Part shown: positions 56,309 to 63,820 of the stretch, piece after piece
How the letters are laid out: each line of letters starts with the position of its first letter
Position numbering within the stretch: the first letter of the stretch is position 1
From: Leptospiraceae bacterium
GTDB taxonomy: Bacteria > Spirochaetota > Leptospiria > Leptospirales > Leptonemataceae
Assembly (NCBI GenBank): GCA_026005135.1
Contig: BPKM01000001.1
Span: 124,001-188,000, forward strand
Direction: 5' to 3'
DNA length: 64,000 nucleotides
Translations under genes and position numbers: made by a program
Notes under the pieces: model-generated
The model's input: the letters and a program-made list of their open reading frames with translations, nothing else
Told to the model about the DNA's origin: nothing
The model's database searches: none

Positions 56309-57337
56309 ATGGGAAAAATAAAACCCTTAGCAAGATATGTTTATGAACCCTATGGAAAGATAAATCCATATTTAACAAACTTAGATTTAGATAAAAACCA
56401 ATATTTCTATAAAGGCAAGTTTTATTATACAGGGATGGAATGGGAAGAAGAACTACAATTATATAACTTCAAAGCACGCTATTACGACCCCTATACAATG
56501 CGCTTTATCCAACCAGACCCAGTGCATACGGAACGTTCTGGCTTCGACAACTACGACAGATATAGTTATGTAAATAATAATCCCGTGAATTTTGTGGATC
56601 CAGATGGGAGGGTTTTTAGTTGTTTTCCAGAGGCATGGTTTGGACATTTTTATTCTGGACCAAGTAGTTGTGATAGAGAATTGGTACCAAAAAAATTAAA
56701 TGAAAAGATTTATTTATCTTATTTAGCATATCAATTGTCTGGGAATGAAATAGCTCTTTTAGAGTTTAATAGAAGGTTATATCAGAAATATATTGTAGTA
56801 CCCACAAAGCCTAAAACACCATTGGATAGGGTATCGTTAAGACATGATAATGAAGTTCCAGCACGATTATTTTCAGGAATAAAGAAATGGGATTTTGTAG
56901 AAGCGGACTGGAATTGGATTAAAGGTGCATGGGGAACAATGTTATCAACAAATACTTATAAAGAATTATATCAAAAAGAATACGAAGCCTTACCTGATTG
57001 GACAGAAGCACGTTTTGGTAGGACAGGTAGGTCTTATATAGCGACAATTGCAACAATAATAAGTATAGGCAATGAATTATTTATTTTAGGAATTGGTACA
57101 TTGTTATTTGAGTTACATATTATTTATAATTTAACACTTTTATATTTAGAATGGATAGAAAATAAGATATTAAGTCCCATTATTGAATTTTCAAGGAGGG
57201 AGTTTAACTATATTGGAGAAAGATTAGGGATAAGATTTAAACCGAAAGATTTTATATTTAATGTAAAATTAAGTAGTATAGGTATAAAGAATAGTAGATT
57301 TAAAAATATCTTGAATCCATTAAAATGGAGGTTATAG
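56309..57337 (+). CDS. Rhs C-terminal fragment: end of the core plus a toxin-like tip
   Basis: The first 95 residues are the end of an Rhs/YD-repeat core: LARYVYEPYGKINPYL, YNFKARYYDPYTMRFIQPDP, YSYVNNNPVNFVDPDGR. After the DPDGR junction there is a 245-residue unique tip with a hydrophobic membrane-like stretch (IATIATIISIGNELFILGIG). It has a GTGAGG site before the ATG and no upstream YD repeats, so it is an orphan module rather than a full-length Rhs gene. In Rhs systems the tip is a variable toxin and the next gene encodes immunity; that is only inferred here. Confidence 0.75.
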   Translation: MGKIKPLARYVYEPYGKINPYLTNLDLDKNQYFYKGKFYYTGMEWEEELQLYNFKARYYDPYTMRFIQPDPVHTERSGFDNYDRYSYVNNNPVNFVDPDGRVFSCFPEAWFGHFYSGPSSCDRELVPKKLNEKIYLSYLAYQLSGNEIALLEFNRRLYQKYIVVPTKPKTPLDRVSLRHDNEVPARLFSGIKKWDFVEADWNWIKGAWGTMLSTNTYKELYQKEYEALPDWTEARFGRTGRSYIATIATIISIGNELFILGIGTLLFELHIIYNLTLLYLEWIENKILSPIIEFSRREFNYIGERLGIRFKPKDFIFNVKLSSIGIKNSRFKNILNPLKWRL

Positions 57338-57338
57338 A

Positions 57339-57590
57339 ATGAAGCTAATTAAAATAGTTTTAATAATATTAATATTATTTTATTTAAATTGTCAGAGTGA
57401 TAGAGATTATTGCGAAGGAGAAATTGATAAAAGTTTTTGTATTGAAACATTAAAAGCTAATTTAGTGGATGATGTATTTAGGGGTAGTAAATTGGCTTAT
57501 GATCTTTGGTTGTTAGATTGTCTCAAAAAATTGGTTATAAAAAAAGACAAATGTCAGAAAACACCAAATATAATTCGTCCAGCATTTTAG
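57339..57590 (+). CDS. Small lipoprotein, candidate immunity protein (member 1 of an NC-lipobox family)
   Basis: An 83-residue lipoprotein: KLIKIVLIILILFYLNCQSD with lipobox LNC, then a Cys-containing helical domain (YCEGEIDKSFCIETLKANL, LLDCLKKLVIKKDKC). It starts 1 base after the Rhs tip stop, the usual place for an immunity gene. Similar small lipoproteins are at 57593, 59744, 60039/61264 and 61511. Confidence 0.6.
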   Translation: MKLIKIVLIILILFYLNCQSDRDYCEGEIDKSFCIETLKANLVDDVFRGSKLAYDLWLLDCLKKLVIKKDKCQKTPNIIRPAF

Positions 57591-57592
57591 GT

Positions 57593-57898
57593 ATGATAAA
57601 AAAATGTTTTATAATTATTATATTGAATATATTGATTTTGAATTGTGCAATAGATGGATTACCTTGTGATACAGATAATGAATTATATATAAAATATCAG
57701 GATATATGTAAAGATGAAATTGAGTGGTTCGTATACAATGAAATGATAAAAAGCAATCCAAGGTTTAGTGATGATGAGAAAACGAACAGGCTAAATACTA
57801 TATTAGTTATTTGTCTATTAGCAATAGAAGAGAGAAAGAAAGAAGAAGAAAATAAAAAGAATCTGTGTGGAATAGGCAAAAGATGGCCCAAATTATAG
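57593..57898 (+). CDS. Small lipoprotein (member 2 of the NC-lipobox family)
   Basis: I use ATG 57593 (MIKKCFIIIILNILILNCAI) rather than 57506. The lipobox is ILNC, followed by a soluble part with CDTDNELYIKYQDICKDEIE and a helix pair containing ILVICLLAIEERKKEEENK. The size and Cys placement match member 1. It overlaps the next Rhs-tip frame at 57865. Confidence 0.6.
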   Translation: MIKKCFIIIILNILILNCAIDGLPCDTDNELYIKYQDICKDEIEWFVYNEMIKSNPRFSDDEKTNRLNTILVICLLAIEERKKEEENKKNLCGIGKRWPKL

Positions 57899-58329
57899 TT
57901 GTTATAAATTTTGTGGATCCAGATGGGAGAAGTTTTGAGATGTTAGGCTTATGCAGTGCGATGATGCATATAAGTAAATGTATTCATATGGGTAATGAGA
58001 TACAAAGGAATATATTAGGTAAAAAAAAGCAATATAATATAGGAAGAGATATAATGAAAGGAGTTCAGATGGGGTTAGCAATAATAAATCCTGTTGCTTC
58101 GTTTTTACTGGATCCTGCTTTTACGTTGGGGTTTTATTTGGCTATGATAGATTTAACGATAGGGAATTTGTATAATGCATTAACAGGTAGACCTCAAGCG
58201 TATATTCAATATAAGCATGGCGGATATATCATTCGTAATTCTGCAATATCAAATTTACATCCTGCAAGAGAAAAAGGGGCATTCGTAATGGGACCTTTTG
58301 GATTTATAGGAAGAAAAGGCGCATTGTAA
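57865..58329 (+). pseudogene. Second Rhs tip module, interrupted by the IS30-type element
   Basis: The frame contains INFVDPDGRSFEMLGLCSAM: the same Rhs junction as 56309-57337, followed by a different tip with hydrophobic segments (GLAIINPVASFLLDPAFTLG). A 23-base DNA block around the DPDGR codons is identical at 56588-56610 and 57907-57929. The natural tip end is beyond the IS: 59467-59573 continues as QLGKADYRSMRNNYGKNRW and ends EEIEEF. It is a displaced tip without its own core. Confidence 0.65.
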
Positions 58330-59360
58330 TTCAAGTGCAACACCTTAATGGGGAATAGCTTTGGTTTCACAGAAAAGAATATTTCATGAGGTGTATAGTA
58401 TTGCAAGCATTTTCTTGCACGATGATTTAATTTTATTTCTACATCTTGTATAATTTTGTCTAAATTTTCAGTTTTTCTAAAATCTATCCCTTTGGGTAAA
58501 TATTGTCTAATTAATCCATTGGTATTCTCATTTAAACCTCTTTGATAGGGTTTTCCGGGGTCAGTAAAATAAACTCTGATATTTTTGATTTCCTGAATGA
58601 TTTTATATAAACCATTATGTAGCATTTCTATTCCATTATCATAAGTAATACTTAAAAGTTTTTCTTTTGGAATAGAATTAAATTTTCGCAAAACTTTTTC
58701 TTTTGTTTCTTTAAGCTTTTTTGATGATACATAAAGCATTATAGTATAACGACTCAATTTTTCAACAAAAGTAAATACATAGCCAGAACCTTTTTTCCCT
58801 TCTATGGTATCTCCTTCCCAATGTCCCATCGTTTGAATTTCTGGTCTTTGTTGTATTGTCCAAATGTCTAAATTATCTCTATTTTTCCTTATTTTCCGCC
58901 AGTTTTTTCGATATTTTTTTCCTCCTCTTCGCAAATATTGAACGAGATTCCATCCCATTACTCTCTGATAAAAATAAATATAATTATAAATAGTTTTGAA
59001 TGATATATGAAGTTTTTTATTTTTAGGATATAACATTCGTAATCTACCAGCAATCTGTTCTGGTGAATATTGTAAAAAAATCAAAGCATAAAAAATAAAA
59101 ATCCAAAGTCTTGTATGATTCAAATATCTTAAATATCTTCTTGTCTTTCGTATTTTATACCAAGCCTGTGCCTTTCGGGCAGAATAAATTATCTTATGAT
59201 TTTCAGTATATGAATTTCGCTTTAATTCTCTACTAATGGTAGAAGGTGCTCTATTTAAATACTTTGCAATTTTTCTTATGCTATGACCTTCCTCATACAA
59301 AAATTGAATGACAGCTCTTTCATCTATTTTAAGATGGGTATAAGTTTTAGGGGTGTTCAT
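58206..59360 (-). CDS. IS30-family transposase, stop codon supplied by flanking DNA
   Basis: DDE transposase: N-terminal HTH (LKIDERAVIQFLYEEGHSIR, then KIAKYLNRAPSTISRELKRN), and the catalytic Asp in GHWEGDTIEG, Asp in ITYDNGIE and Glu in GLNENTNGLIRQYLPKG. The start is ATG 59360, with AGGAGG just upstream. The frame has no stop inside the element; it reads through the left end (LFPIKVLHL) and continues about 40 residues into the interrupted Rhs tip, ending at 58206. Confidence 0.85.
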   Translation of the reverse strand: MNTPKTYTHLKIDERAVIQFLYEEGHSIRKIAKYLNRAPSTISRELKRNSYTENHKIIYSARKAQAWYKIRKTRRYLRYLNHTRLWIFIFYALIFLQYSPEQIAGRLRMLYPKNKKLHISFKTIYNYIYFYQRVMGWNLVQYLRRGGKKYRKNWRKIRKNRDNLDIWTIQQRPEIQTMGHWEGDTIEGKKGSGYVFTFVEKLSRYTIMLYVSSKKLKETKEKVLRKFNSIPKEKLLSITYDNGIEMLHNGLYKIIQEIKNIRVYFTDPGKPYQRGLNENTNGLIRQYLPKGIDFRKTENLDKIIQDVEIKLNHRARKCLQYYTPHEIFFSVKPKLFPIKVLHLNYNAPFLPINPKGPITNAPFSLAGCKFDIAELRMIYPPCLY

Positions 59361-59466
59361 GGTGGTTCTCCTCCTTATCCCATATTCTTGGGGAATCACT
59401 ATGAACATTTTTTCTAAACTTTCTTAATAAAAAAACTAAAAATTCCGTTGCACTTCCTTTTACAAT
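58323..59466. mobile_element. IS30-type insertion sequence
   Basis: About 1.1 kb with one transposase gene. Imperfect inverted ends: ATTGTAATTCAAGTGCAAC (58323-58341) and the reverse complement of GTTGCACTTCCTTTTACAAT (59447-59466). The core AAGTGCAAC is certain, the outer limit is approximate, and I could not identify a target duplication. It splits an Rhs tip gene. Confidence 0.75.
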
Positions 59467-59573
59467 TGGGGAAGGCAGATTATCGTTCAATGCGAAATAA
59501 TTATGGTAAGAATAGATGGATACATTTATATTTGTATCAAAAATATAAAAGTGAGGAAATAGAAGAGTTTTGA
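59467..59573 (+). pseudogene. 3' remnant of the interrupted Rhs tip
   Basis: In one frame this stretch reads LGKADYRSMRNNYGKNRWIH, then LYLYQKYKSEEIEEF and stop. Coding-like composition and position suggest it is the end of the tip module cut by the IS30-type element. Confidence 0.5.
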
Positions 59574-59595
59574 ATCTATAAAAATATTAACAGCA

Positions 59596-59727
59596 ATGTC
59601 TGGTTATAGTAATGAATTTGAATATTATTTATATCTAAAAATTCATTTATGGTGGTATGATCAATTAAAGTATAGATATGGTGAAACACCAGAATTATTA
59701 AAATTTTTATTAATGTATCAAATTTAA
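59596..59727 (+). CDS. Short ORF, possible immunity-type remnant
   Basis: A 43-residue frame (MSGYSNEFEYYLYLKIHLWW, then YDQLKYRYGETPELLKFLLM). Composition is coding-like. There is no signal peptide or good ribosome-binding site. It may be a decayed gene between the tip and the next lipoprotein. Confidence 0.3.
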   Translation: MSGYSNEFEYYLYLKIHLWWYDQLKYRYGETPELLKFLLMYQI

Positions 59728-59743
59728 ATGATGTTATAATAAA

Positions 59744-60022
59744 ATGAGTTTCAAAAAAATAATACAAATATTTATATTGATATTAATGTTAAACTATTGT
59801 TTTACAAAGCCACCAGAGGTAATTGATTGTGGAGAATTGTTAGGTAGAAGGTTATTTTTAATAATAACTCTTCTAGGTAATGAAGATAATATTGATGAAA
59901 GTAATGAAATAAATAAAAAAAGATTATATACAAATTTAAGTATCTATTTAATATTAAATCAAATGAAAAAGATGGAGGAATGTAATGAATATGATACACC
60001 AAAAATTCCTAAAAGGTTTTAA
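59744..60022 (+). CDS. Small lipoprotein (member 3 of the NC-lipobox family)
   Basis: A 92-residue lipoprotein: SFKKIIQIFILILMLNYCFT, then VIDCGELLGRRLFLIITLLG and a second helix with LNQMKKMEECNEYD. The two mature-part Cys are about 60 residues apart. The next family member begins 17 bases downstream. Confidence 0.55.
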   Translation: MSFKKIIQIFILILMLNYCFTKPPEVIDCGELLGRRLFLIITLLGNEDNIDESNEINKKRLYTNLSIYLILNQMKKMEECNEYDTPKIPKRF

Positions 60023-60063
60023 AAGTAATAAATTAAAGATGATTAAGGTAATTTTTTTTATTA

Positions 60064-60072
60064 TAACTATGA
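60064..60072. repeat. 9-bp target-site duplication, left copy
   Basis: TAACTATGA directly before the element; the same nonamer directly follows it at 61255-61263. A perfect duplication means a recent, simple insertion. Confidence 0.9.
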
Positions 60073-61254
60073 GGCTCTGTTGCATATAAACGGAAAATTA
60101 TGAAAAAAGTTTGAAAAAATAATAATTTGAAATATTTTTTATAATGTATGGAGAAAATAGTAAAATATAAAGTGAAAAACTGGAAAGAATATAATTCAAG
60201 TTTAATTCAGAGAGGCAATTTTTTAAGATATTTTGTAGAAGTTCCCGAAGAATTTAAGGAAGTTTTAACAAAGAAATGGTTTAATAGGAAAAAAAGAAAA
60301 GGTAAAGGAAAAAATTTTGTATATTCAGATTATGCAATAGAAGTTATATTGATGTTATCAAGATTGTATCGTTTACCTTTAAGACAAGCACAGGGATTTA
60401 CAGAAACTTTATTTAGGAATATGGGTATTAATCTTCCTGTACCTTCCTATACCCAGATATGCAGGAGGCAAAAAAAGTTAGGAATTAAGATAGAAAAGGA
60501 GGTAAAAAAGATAAGAAGGCAGATGGAAGAATTAGCAGCAATGGGAGAGAAATTGATTATAGTAATAGATGCAAGTGGTTTGAAAGTATATGGAGAGGGG
60601 GAATGGCTTAAAAAGACTCATCCAGAAAATCAAAGTAATCGTAGAGAATGGAAAAAGATTCATATAGCAGTAGAACCTCAAACAGGTCTTATTTATAATG
60701 CGATACTTACCAATTCTCATATACATGATTCCCAGGTTTATCCTCAATGTATAAAGGAACTTAAAAAAGAAGGTTATAACATAGATAAAGCAATCGTAGA
60801 TAAGGCTTATGATTCTAATAAATTGTATAATATTTCTGATTTTTACGATATTCAGTTAATTGTTCCTCCAAGGAAGAATTCTGCTTATTATAAGAACAAA
60901 TTTAAGAATAACCCAATATATTTTAGAGAACCTTATTATCATAAACAGAAGAAGAAACATCTTGAATTTATTGCTGAATTTGGGGAAGAGTTATGGAAAG
61001 AGATGGTAGAATATGGATTACGAAGTAGAGTAGAATCTGAGTTTAGTAGATTTAAAAGGTATTTTACAGAAAAACTGAGTTCAAGATGTATACAAAATCA
61101 AATTACAGAAATTAAAACAAAAATTAAACTTTTAAATTTGATGTATCAAATTGCAAAATGTAAAGTTTATAAAGAAATTACAATAATCTAAGAAAAAAAT
61201 ATTTGGAAATTTTAGGGTGTATACAAAAAAATTAACTATTTATGCAACAAAGCC
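60073..61254. mobile_element. IS5-family (IS903-like) insertion sequence
   Basis: 1,182 bases with one transposase gene. The left end GGCTCTGTTGCATA (60073) and the reverse complement of the right end GGCTTTGTTGCATA form the terminal inverted repeats, close to IS903-type ends. Flanked by the 9-bp repeat TAACTATGA, the duplication length known for IS903. Confidence 0.92.
60148..61191 (+). CDS. IS5-family transposase
   Basis: A 347-residue DDE transposase. The catalytic Asp lies in VIDASGLKVYGEGEW, the second in AIVDKAYDSNKL, and the Glu in RVESEFSRFKRYF. The REWKKIHIAVEPQTG segment is typical of the IS903 subgroup. The frame is intact, so the element is probably active or was so recently. Confidence 0.93.
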   Translation: MEKIVKYKVKNWKEYNSSLIQRGNFLRYFVEVPEEFKEVLTKKWFNRKKRKGKGKNFVYSDYAIEVILMLSRLYRLPLRQAQGFTETLFRNMGINLPVPSYTQICRRQKKLGIKIEKEVKKIRRQMEELAAMGEKLIIVIDASGLKVYGEGEWLKKTHPENQSNRREWKKIHIAVEPQTGLIYNAILTNSHIHDSQVYPQCIKELKKEGYNIDKAIVDKAYDSNKLYNISDFYDIQLIVPPRKNSAYYKNKFKNNPIYFREPYYHKQKKKHLEFIAEFGEELWKEMVEYGLRSRVESEFSRFKRYFTEKLSSRCIQNQITEIKTKIKLLNLMYQIAKCKVYKEITII

Positions 61255-61263
61255 TAACTATGA
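61255..61263. repeat. 9-bp target-site duplication, right copy
   Basis: TAACTATGA, identical to 60064-60072. Confidence 0.9.
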
Positions 61264-61510
61264 TAAATTGTTTAAATTGGGGCTATCCAAGTGCTAAGGC
61301 TTGTAGTGAAATTGGAGAATCTTTATCATTAATTATATTAAATGATATTATATTGAGAAGAAAGAATAATATAAATGATAATGAAGAATTAAAAAATGAT
61401 AAAGAATTTAATAAAATGTTGCTTTATTATATCTCCTGTCATTTAGCGAATGAGGAAAGAGAGAAAAAGAAGCGAGAAGCAGGTATATTAGGTAAGATAG
61501 GCATATATAA

Positions 61511-61777
61511 ATGAGAAGGATATTGCAGATTATACTATTGTTAATGATAGTAAATTGTGGCTATGACATAGCCAATCCATTTTATAAGGAAGATGGTTTT
61601 AATGAAAGTGCATTTTATGCCTGTATAACAGTGATGTTGCCGAGATTAGCGGCAGTAGAGACGAGAGAAGAATTATATCGAGTAAGAGACGAGATATTGT
61701 TAATATGCACAATAAATGCAAAGATGAATAATCCCTGGATAGATATATATAATAACGAAGGCAGGATAAGATATTAG
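61511..61777 (+). CDS. Small lipoprotein (member 5 of the NC-lipobox family)
   Basis: An 88-residue lipoprotein: RRILQIILLLMIVNCGYDIA with lipobox VNC, then SAFYACITVMLPRLAAVETR and a second helix with ILLICTINAKMNN. The ATG overlaps the stop of member 4 (ATGA), showing translational coupling. It converges with PD-(D/E)XK copy 3. Confidence 0.6.
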   Translation: MRRILQIILLLMIVNCGYDIANPFYKEDGFNESAFYACITVMLPRLAAVETREELYRVRDEILLICTINAKMNNPWIDIYNNEGRIRY

Positions 61778-62691
61778 TTTATAATTTTATATTTTTTTAA
61801 ATCTTTTTTAGATAAGCCAGTAATATCACAAATGTCCTGTATGGAATATCCTTTTTTTAACATTTTTTTTGCTGTTTCTATTTTTGCTTTTAGTTGTCCT
61901 TCCTGTAAACCTTCAAGTTTTCCTTTTTGTAATCCTTCCTGTAAGCCTTCTAATTTTCCTTCAAGTTTTCCTTTTTGCAATCCTTCCTGTAAGCCTTCTA
62001 ATTTTCCTTTTTCATAGTGTGGTTTAACTAAGTCCGTAATATCAGCTTCGTAAACTTTTGGCATTTTGATACCCTCTGGTAATTGTTTTTCAAAATTACT
62101 ATATCTAACATAATACATTTCTTGTAATAATGCAATCATTTTTTTATCTTTAATGGGAATTAGTTTAATGTTTTTTAGACCTTCTTTTAATTTATTTTGA
62201 TTAGCGAAGATATAGAGGTATTCTATTTCGTAGTTATGAATATCAAGTTGATTGATTTCGATAAAGTAGATATTTAATAAATCATTATGGAATTTATAAA
62301 GACCGTCTTGTAATAATATGGCATGTTTATTTAATAGATTTTTAAAGGATTTAGTGAAGTCTGGGGTAATAAGTGTAATAGTAGTATTATTAAGGTTAGC
62401 GGATTTTTCTCTATTACAGAAACCCGTAAGATAGATAAATAGGTCGTTAAAATCTTTTATGGTAGGTTTATCTTTTTCAGATTTAAAAGATATAATGTTG
62501 AATAATTTGAAATATTTAAATAATTCTAGTTTTTTAGTATCTGGATTTTTAATGATAATGATGTCAGCTTTTTTTGGTAGATTAAGAATTTCGTATTCGG
62601 TGATAACGTTGCAGTTTAGTAGTTCAAAGAAGTTTTTAGTTACGATTTTAAAGAATTCGTCGTATTTAAGAGTAAATTTATGTTTTGGCAT
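61774..62691 (-). CDS. PD-(D/E)XK-like nuclease-fold protein, copy 3 (intact)
   Basis: The complete 305-residue form. The core (residues 1-230) is followed by repeated KGKLEGLQEGLQ units that form a charged helix, then an HTH-like end module (AKKMLKKGYSIQDICDITGL, SKKDLKKYKIIN). The core has Asp in KADIIII and Lys in ISFKSEKD, but Ser replaces the Glu of the ExK motif in every copy. Similar multi-copy proteins are annotated as Rpn or PD-(D/E)XK family transposases; nuclease activity is uncertain. Confidence 0.75.
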   Translation of the reverse strand: MPKHKFTLKYDEFFKIVTKNFFELLNCNVITEYEILNLPKKADIIIIKNPDTKKLELFKYFKLFNIISFKSEKDKPTIKDFNDLFIYLTGFCNREKSANLNNTTITLITPDFTKSFKNLLNKHAILLQDGLYKFHNDLLNIYFIEINQLDIHNYEIEYLYIFANQNKLKEGLKNIKLIPIKDKKMIALLQEMYYVRYSNFEKQLPEGIKMPKVYEADITDLVKPHYEKGKLEGLQEGLQKGKLEGKLEGLQEGLQKGKLEGLQEGQLKAKIETAKKMLKKGYSIQDICDITGLSKKDLKKYKIIN

Positions 62692-62815
62692 AGAGGGATA
62701 TATTTTGATTATCGGAATTTATAGAATAAGTTAAGAAAAAGAAGTATTAGTTTGAGAAAAATTATGAAATTTGATTTACTATCTAAAAATCAATGGGTAG
62801 GATATTGGACGGAAA
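62692..62815. repeat. Conserved intergenic repeat between copies 3 and 4
   Basis: Nearly identical to 55194-55318 and 63697-63820; it begins agagggatatattttgatta. Confidence 0.8.
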
Positions 62816-63696
62816 CTATTCAATAATTTTATATTTTTTTAAATCTTTTTTAGATAAGCCAGTAATATCACAAATGTCCTGTATGGAATATCCTTTTTTT
62901 AACATTTTTTTTGCTGTTTCTATTTTTGCTTTTAGTTGTCCTTCCTGTAATCCTTCTAATTTTCCTTCAAGTTTTCCTTTTTGCTATCCTTCCTGTAACC
63001 TTCTAATTTGCCTTTTTCATAGTGTGGTTTTACTAAGTCCGTAATATCAGCTTCGTAAACTTTTGGCATTTTAATACCCTCTGGTAATTGTTTTTCGAAA
63101 TTACTATATCTAACATAATACATTTCCTGTAATAATGCAATCATTTTTTTATCTTTAATGGGAATTAGTTTAATGTTTTTTAGACCTTCTTTTAATTTAT
63201 TTTGATTAGCGAAGATATAGAGGTATTCTATTTCGTAGTTATGAATATCAAGTTGATTGATTTCGATAAAGTAGATATTTAATAAATCATTATGGAATTT
63301 ATAAAGACCATCTTGTAATAATATGGCATGTTTATTTAATAGATTTTTAAAGGATTTAGTGAAGTCTGGGGTAATAAGTGTAATAGTAGTATTATTAAGG
63401 TTAGCGGATTTTTCTCTATTACAGAAACCCGTAAGATAGATAAATAGGTCGTTAAAGTCTTTTATGGAAGGTTTATCTTTTTCGGATTTAAAAGATATAA
63501 TGTTGAATAATTTGAAATATTTAAATAATTCTAATTTTTTAGTATTTGGATTTTTAATGATAATGATGTCAGCTTTTTTTGGTAGTTTAAGAATTTCGTA
63601 TTCGGTGATAACGTTGCAGTTTAGTAGTTCAAAGAAGTTTTTAGTTACGATTTTAAAGAATTCGTCGTATTTAAGAGTAAATTTATGTTTTGGCAT
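62816..63696 (-). pseudogene. PD-(D/E)XK-like nuclease-fold protein, copy 4 (tail broken)
   Basis: The core is intact and nearly identical to copy 3. In the repeat tail a lost base (GEGYRKDSKKEN-type shift after KGKLEG) leads to a stop at 62956, and a TAG appears in the restored frame (GGA TAG CAA). The old tail still runs to 62816 with the YSIQDICDITGL end module of copy 3. Confidence 0.7.
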
Positions 63697-63820
63697 AGAG
63701 GGATATATTTTGATTATCGGAATTTATAGAATAAGTTAAGAAAAAGAAGTATTAGTTTGAGAAAAATTATGAAATTTGATTTACTATCTAAAAATCAATG
63801 GGTAGGATATTGGACGGAAA
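63697..63820. repeat. Conserved intergenic repeat between copies 4 and 5
   Basis: Identical or nearly so to 62692-62815, showing that the gene-plus-spacer unit is the duplicated block. Confidence 0.8.

Larger units (their letters stand above)
60039..61514 (+). pseudogene. Small lipoprotein (member 4) split by the IS5-type element
   Basis: Joining 60039-60072 to 61264-61514 (removing the element and one copy of the target repeat) restores MIKVIFFIITMINCLNWGYP, a 94-residue lipoprotein with lipobox MINC and a mature part with Cys in AKACSEIGES and YYISCHLANEE. The insertion is within the signal peptide, just upstream of the lipobox Cys. Its TGA overlaps the ATG of the next member at 61511. Confidence 0.7.

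Noticed and set aside
58323..61254. A composite transposon formed by the two IS elements
   Set aside because: The elements are from different families (IS30 and IS5) and the IS5-type copy has its own 9-bp target duplication, so each inserted alone.
61890..62015. CRISPR-like direct repeats (the aagttttcctttttg units)
   Set aside because: They are coding repeats for the KGKLEG and LQEG tail of the PD-(D/E)XK-like gene, without spacers of constant length or cas genes.
54961..63739. Plus-strand frames of about 90 codons repeated opposite each PD-(D/E)XK copy (MVGLSFSDLKDIML type)
   Set aside because: They repeat only because the genes on the other strand are repeated; no ribosome-binding sites and no independent conservation are seen.
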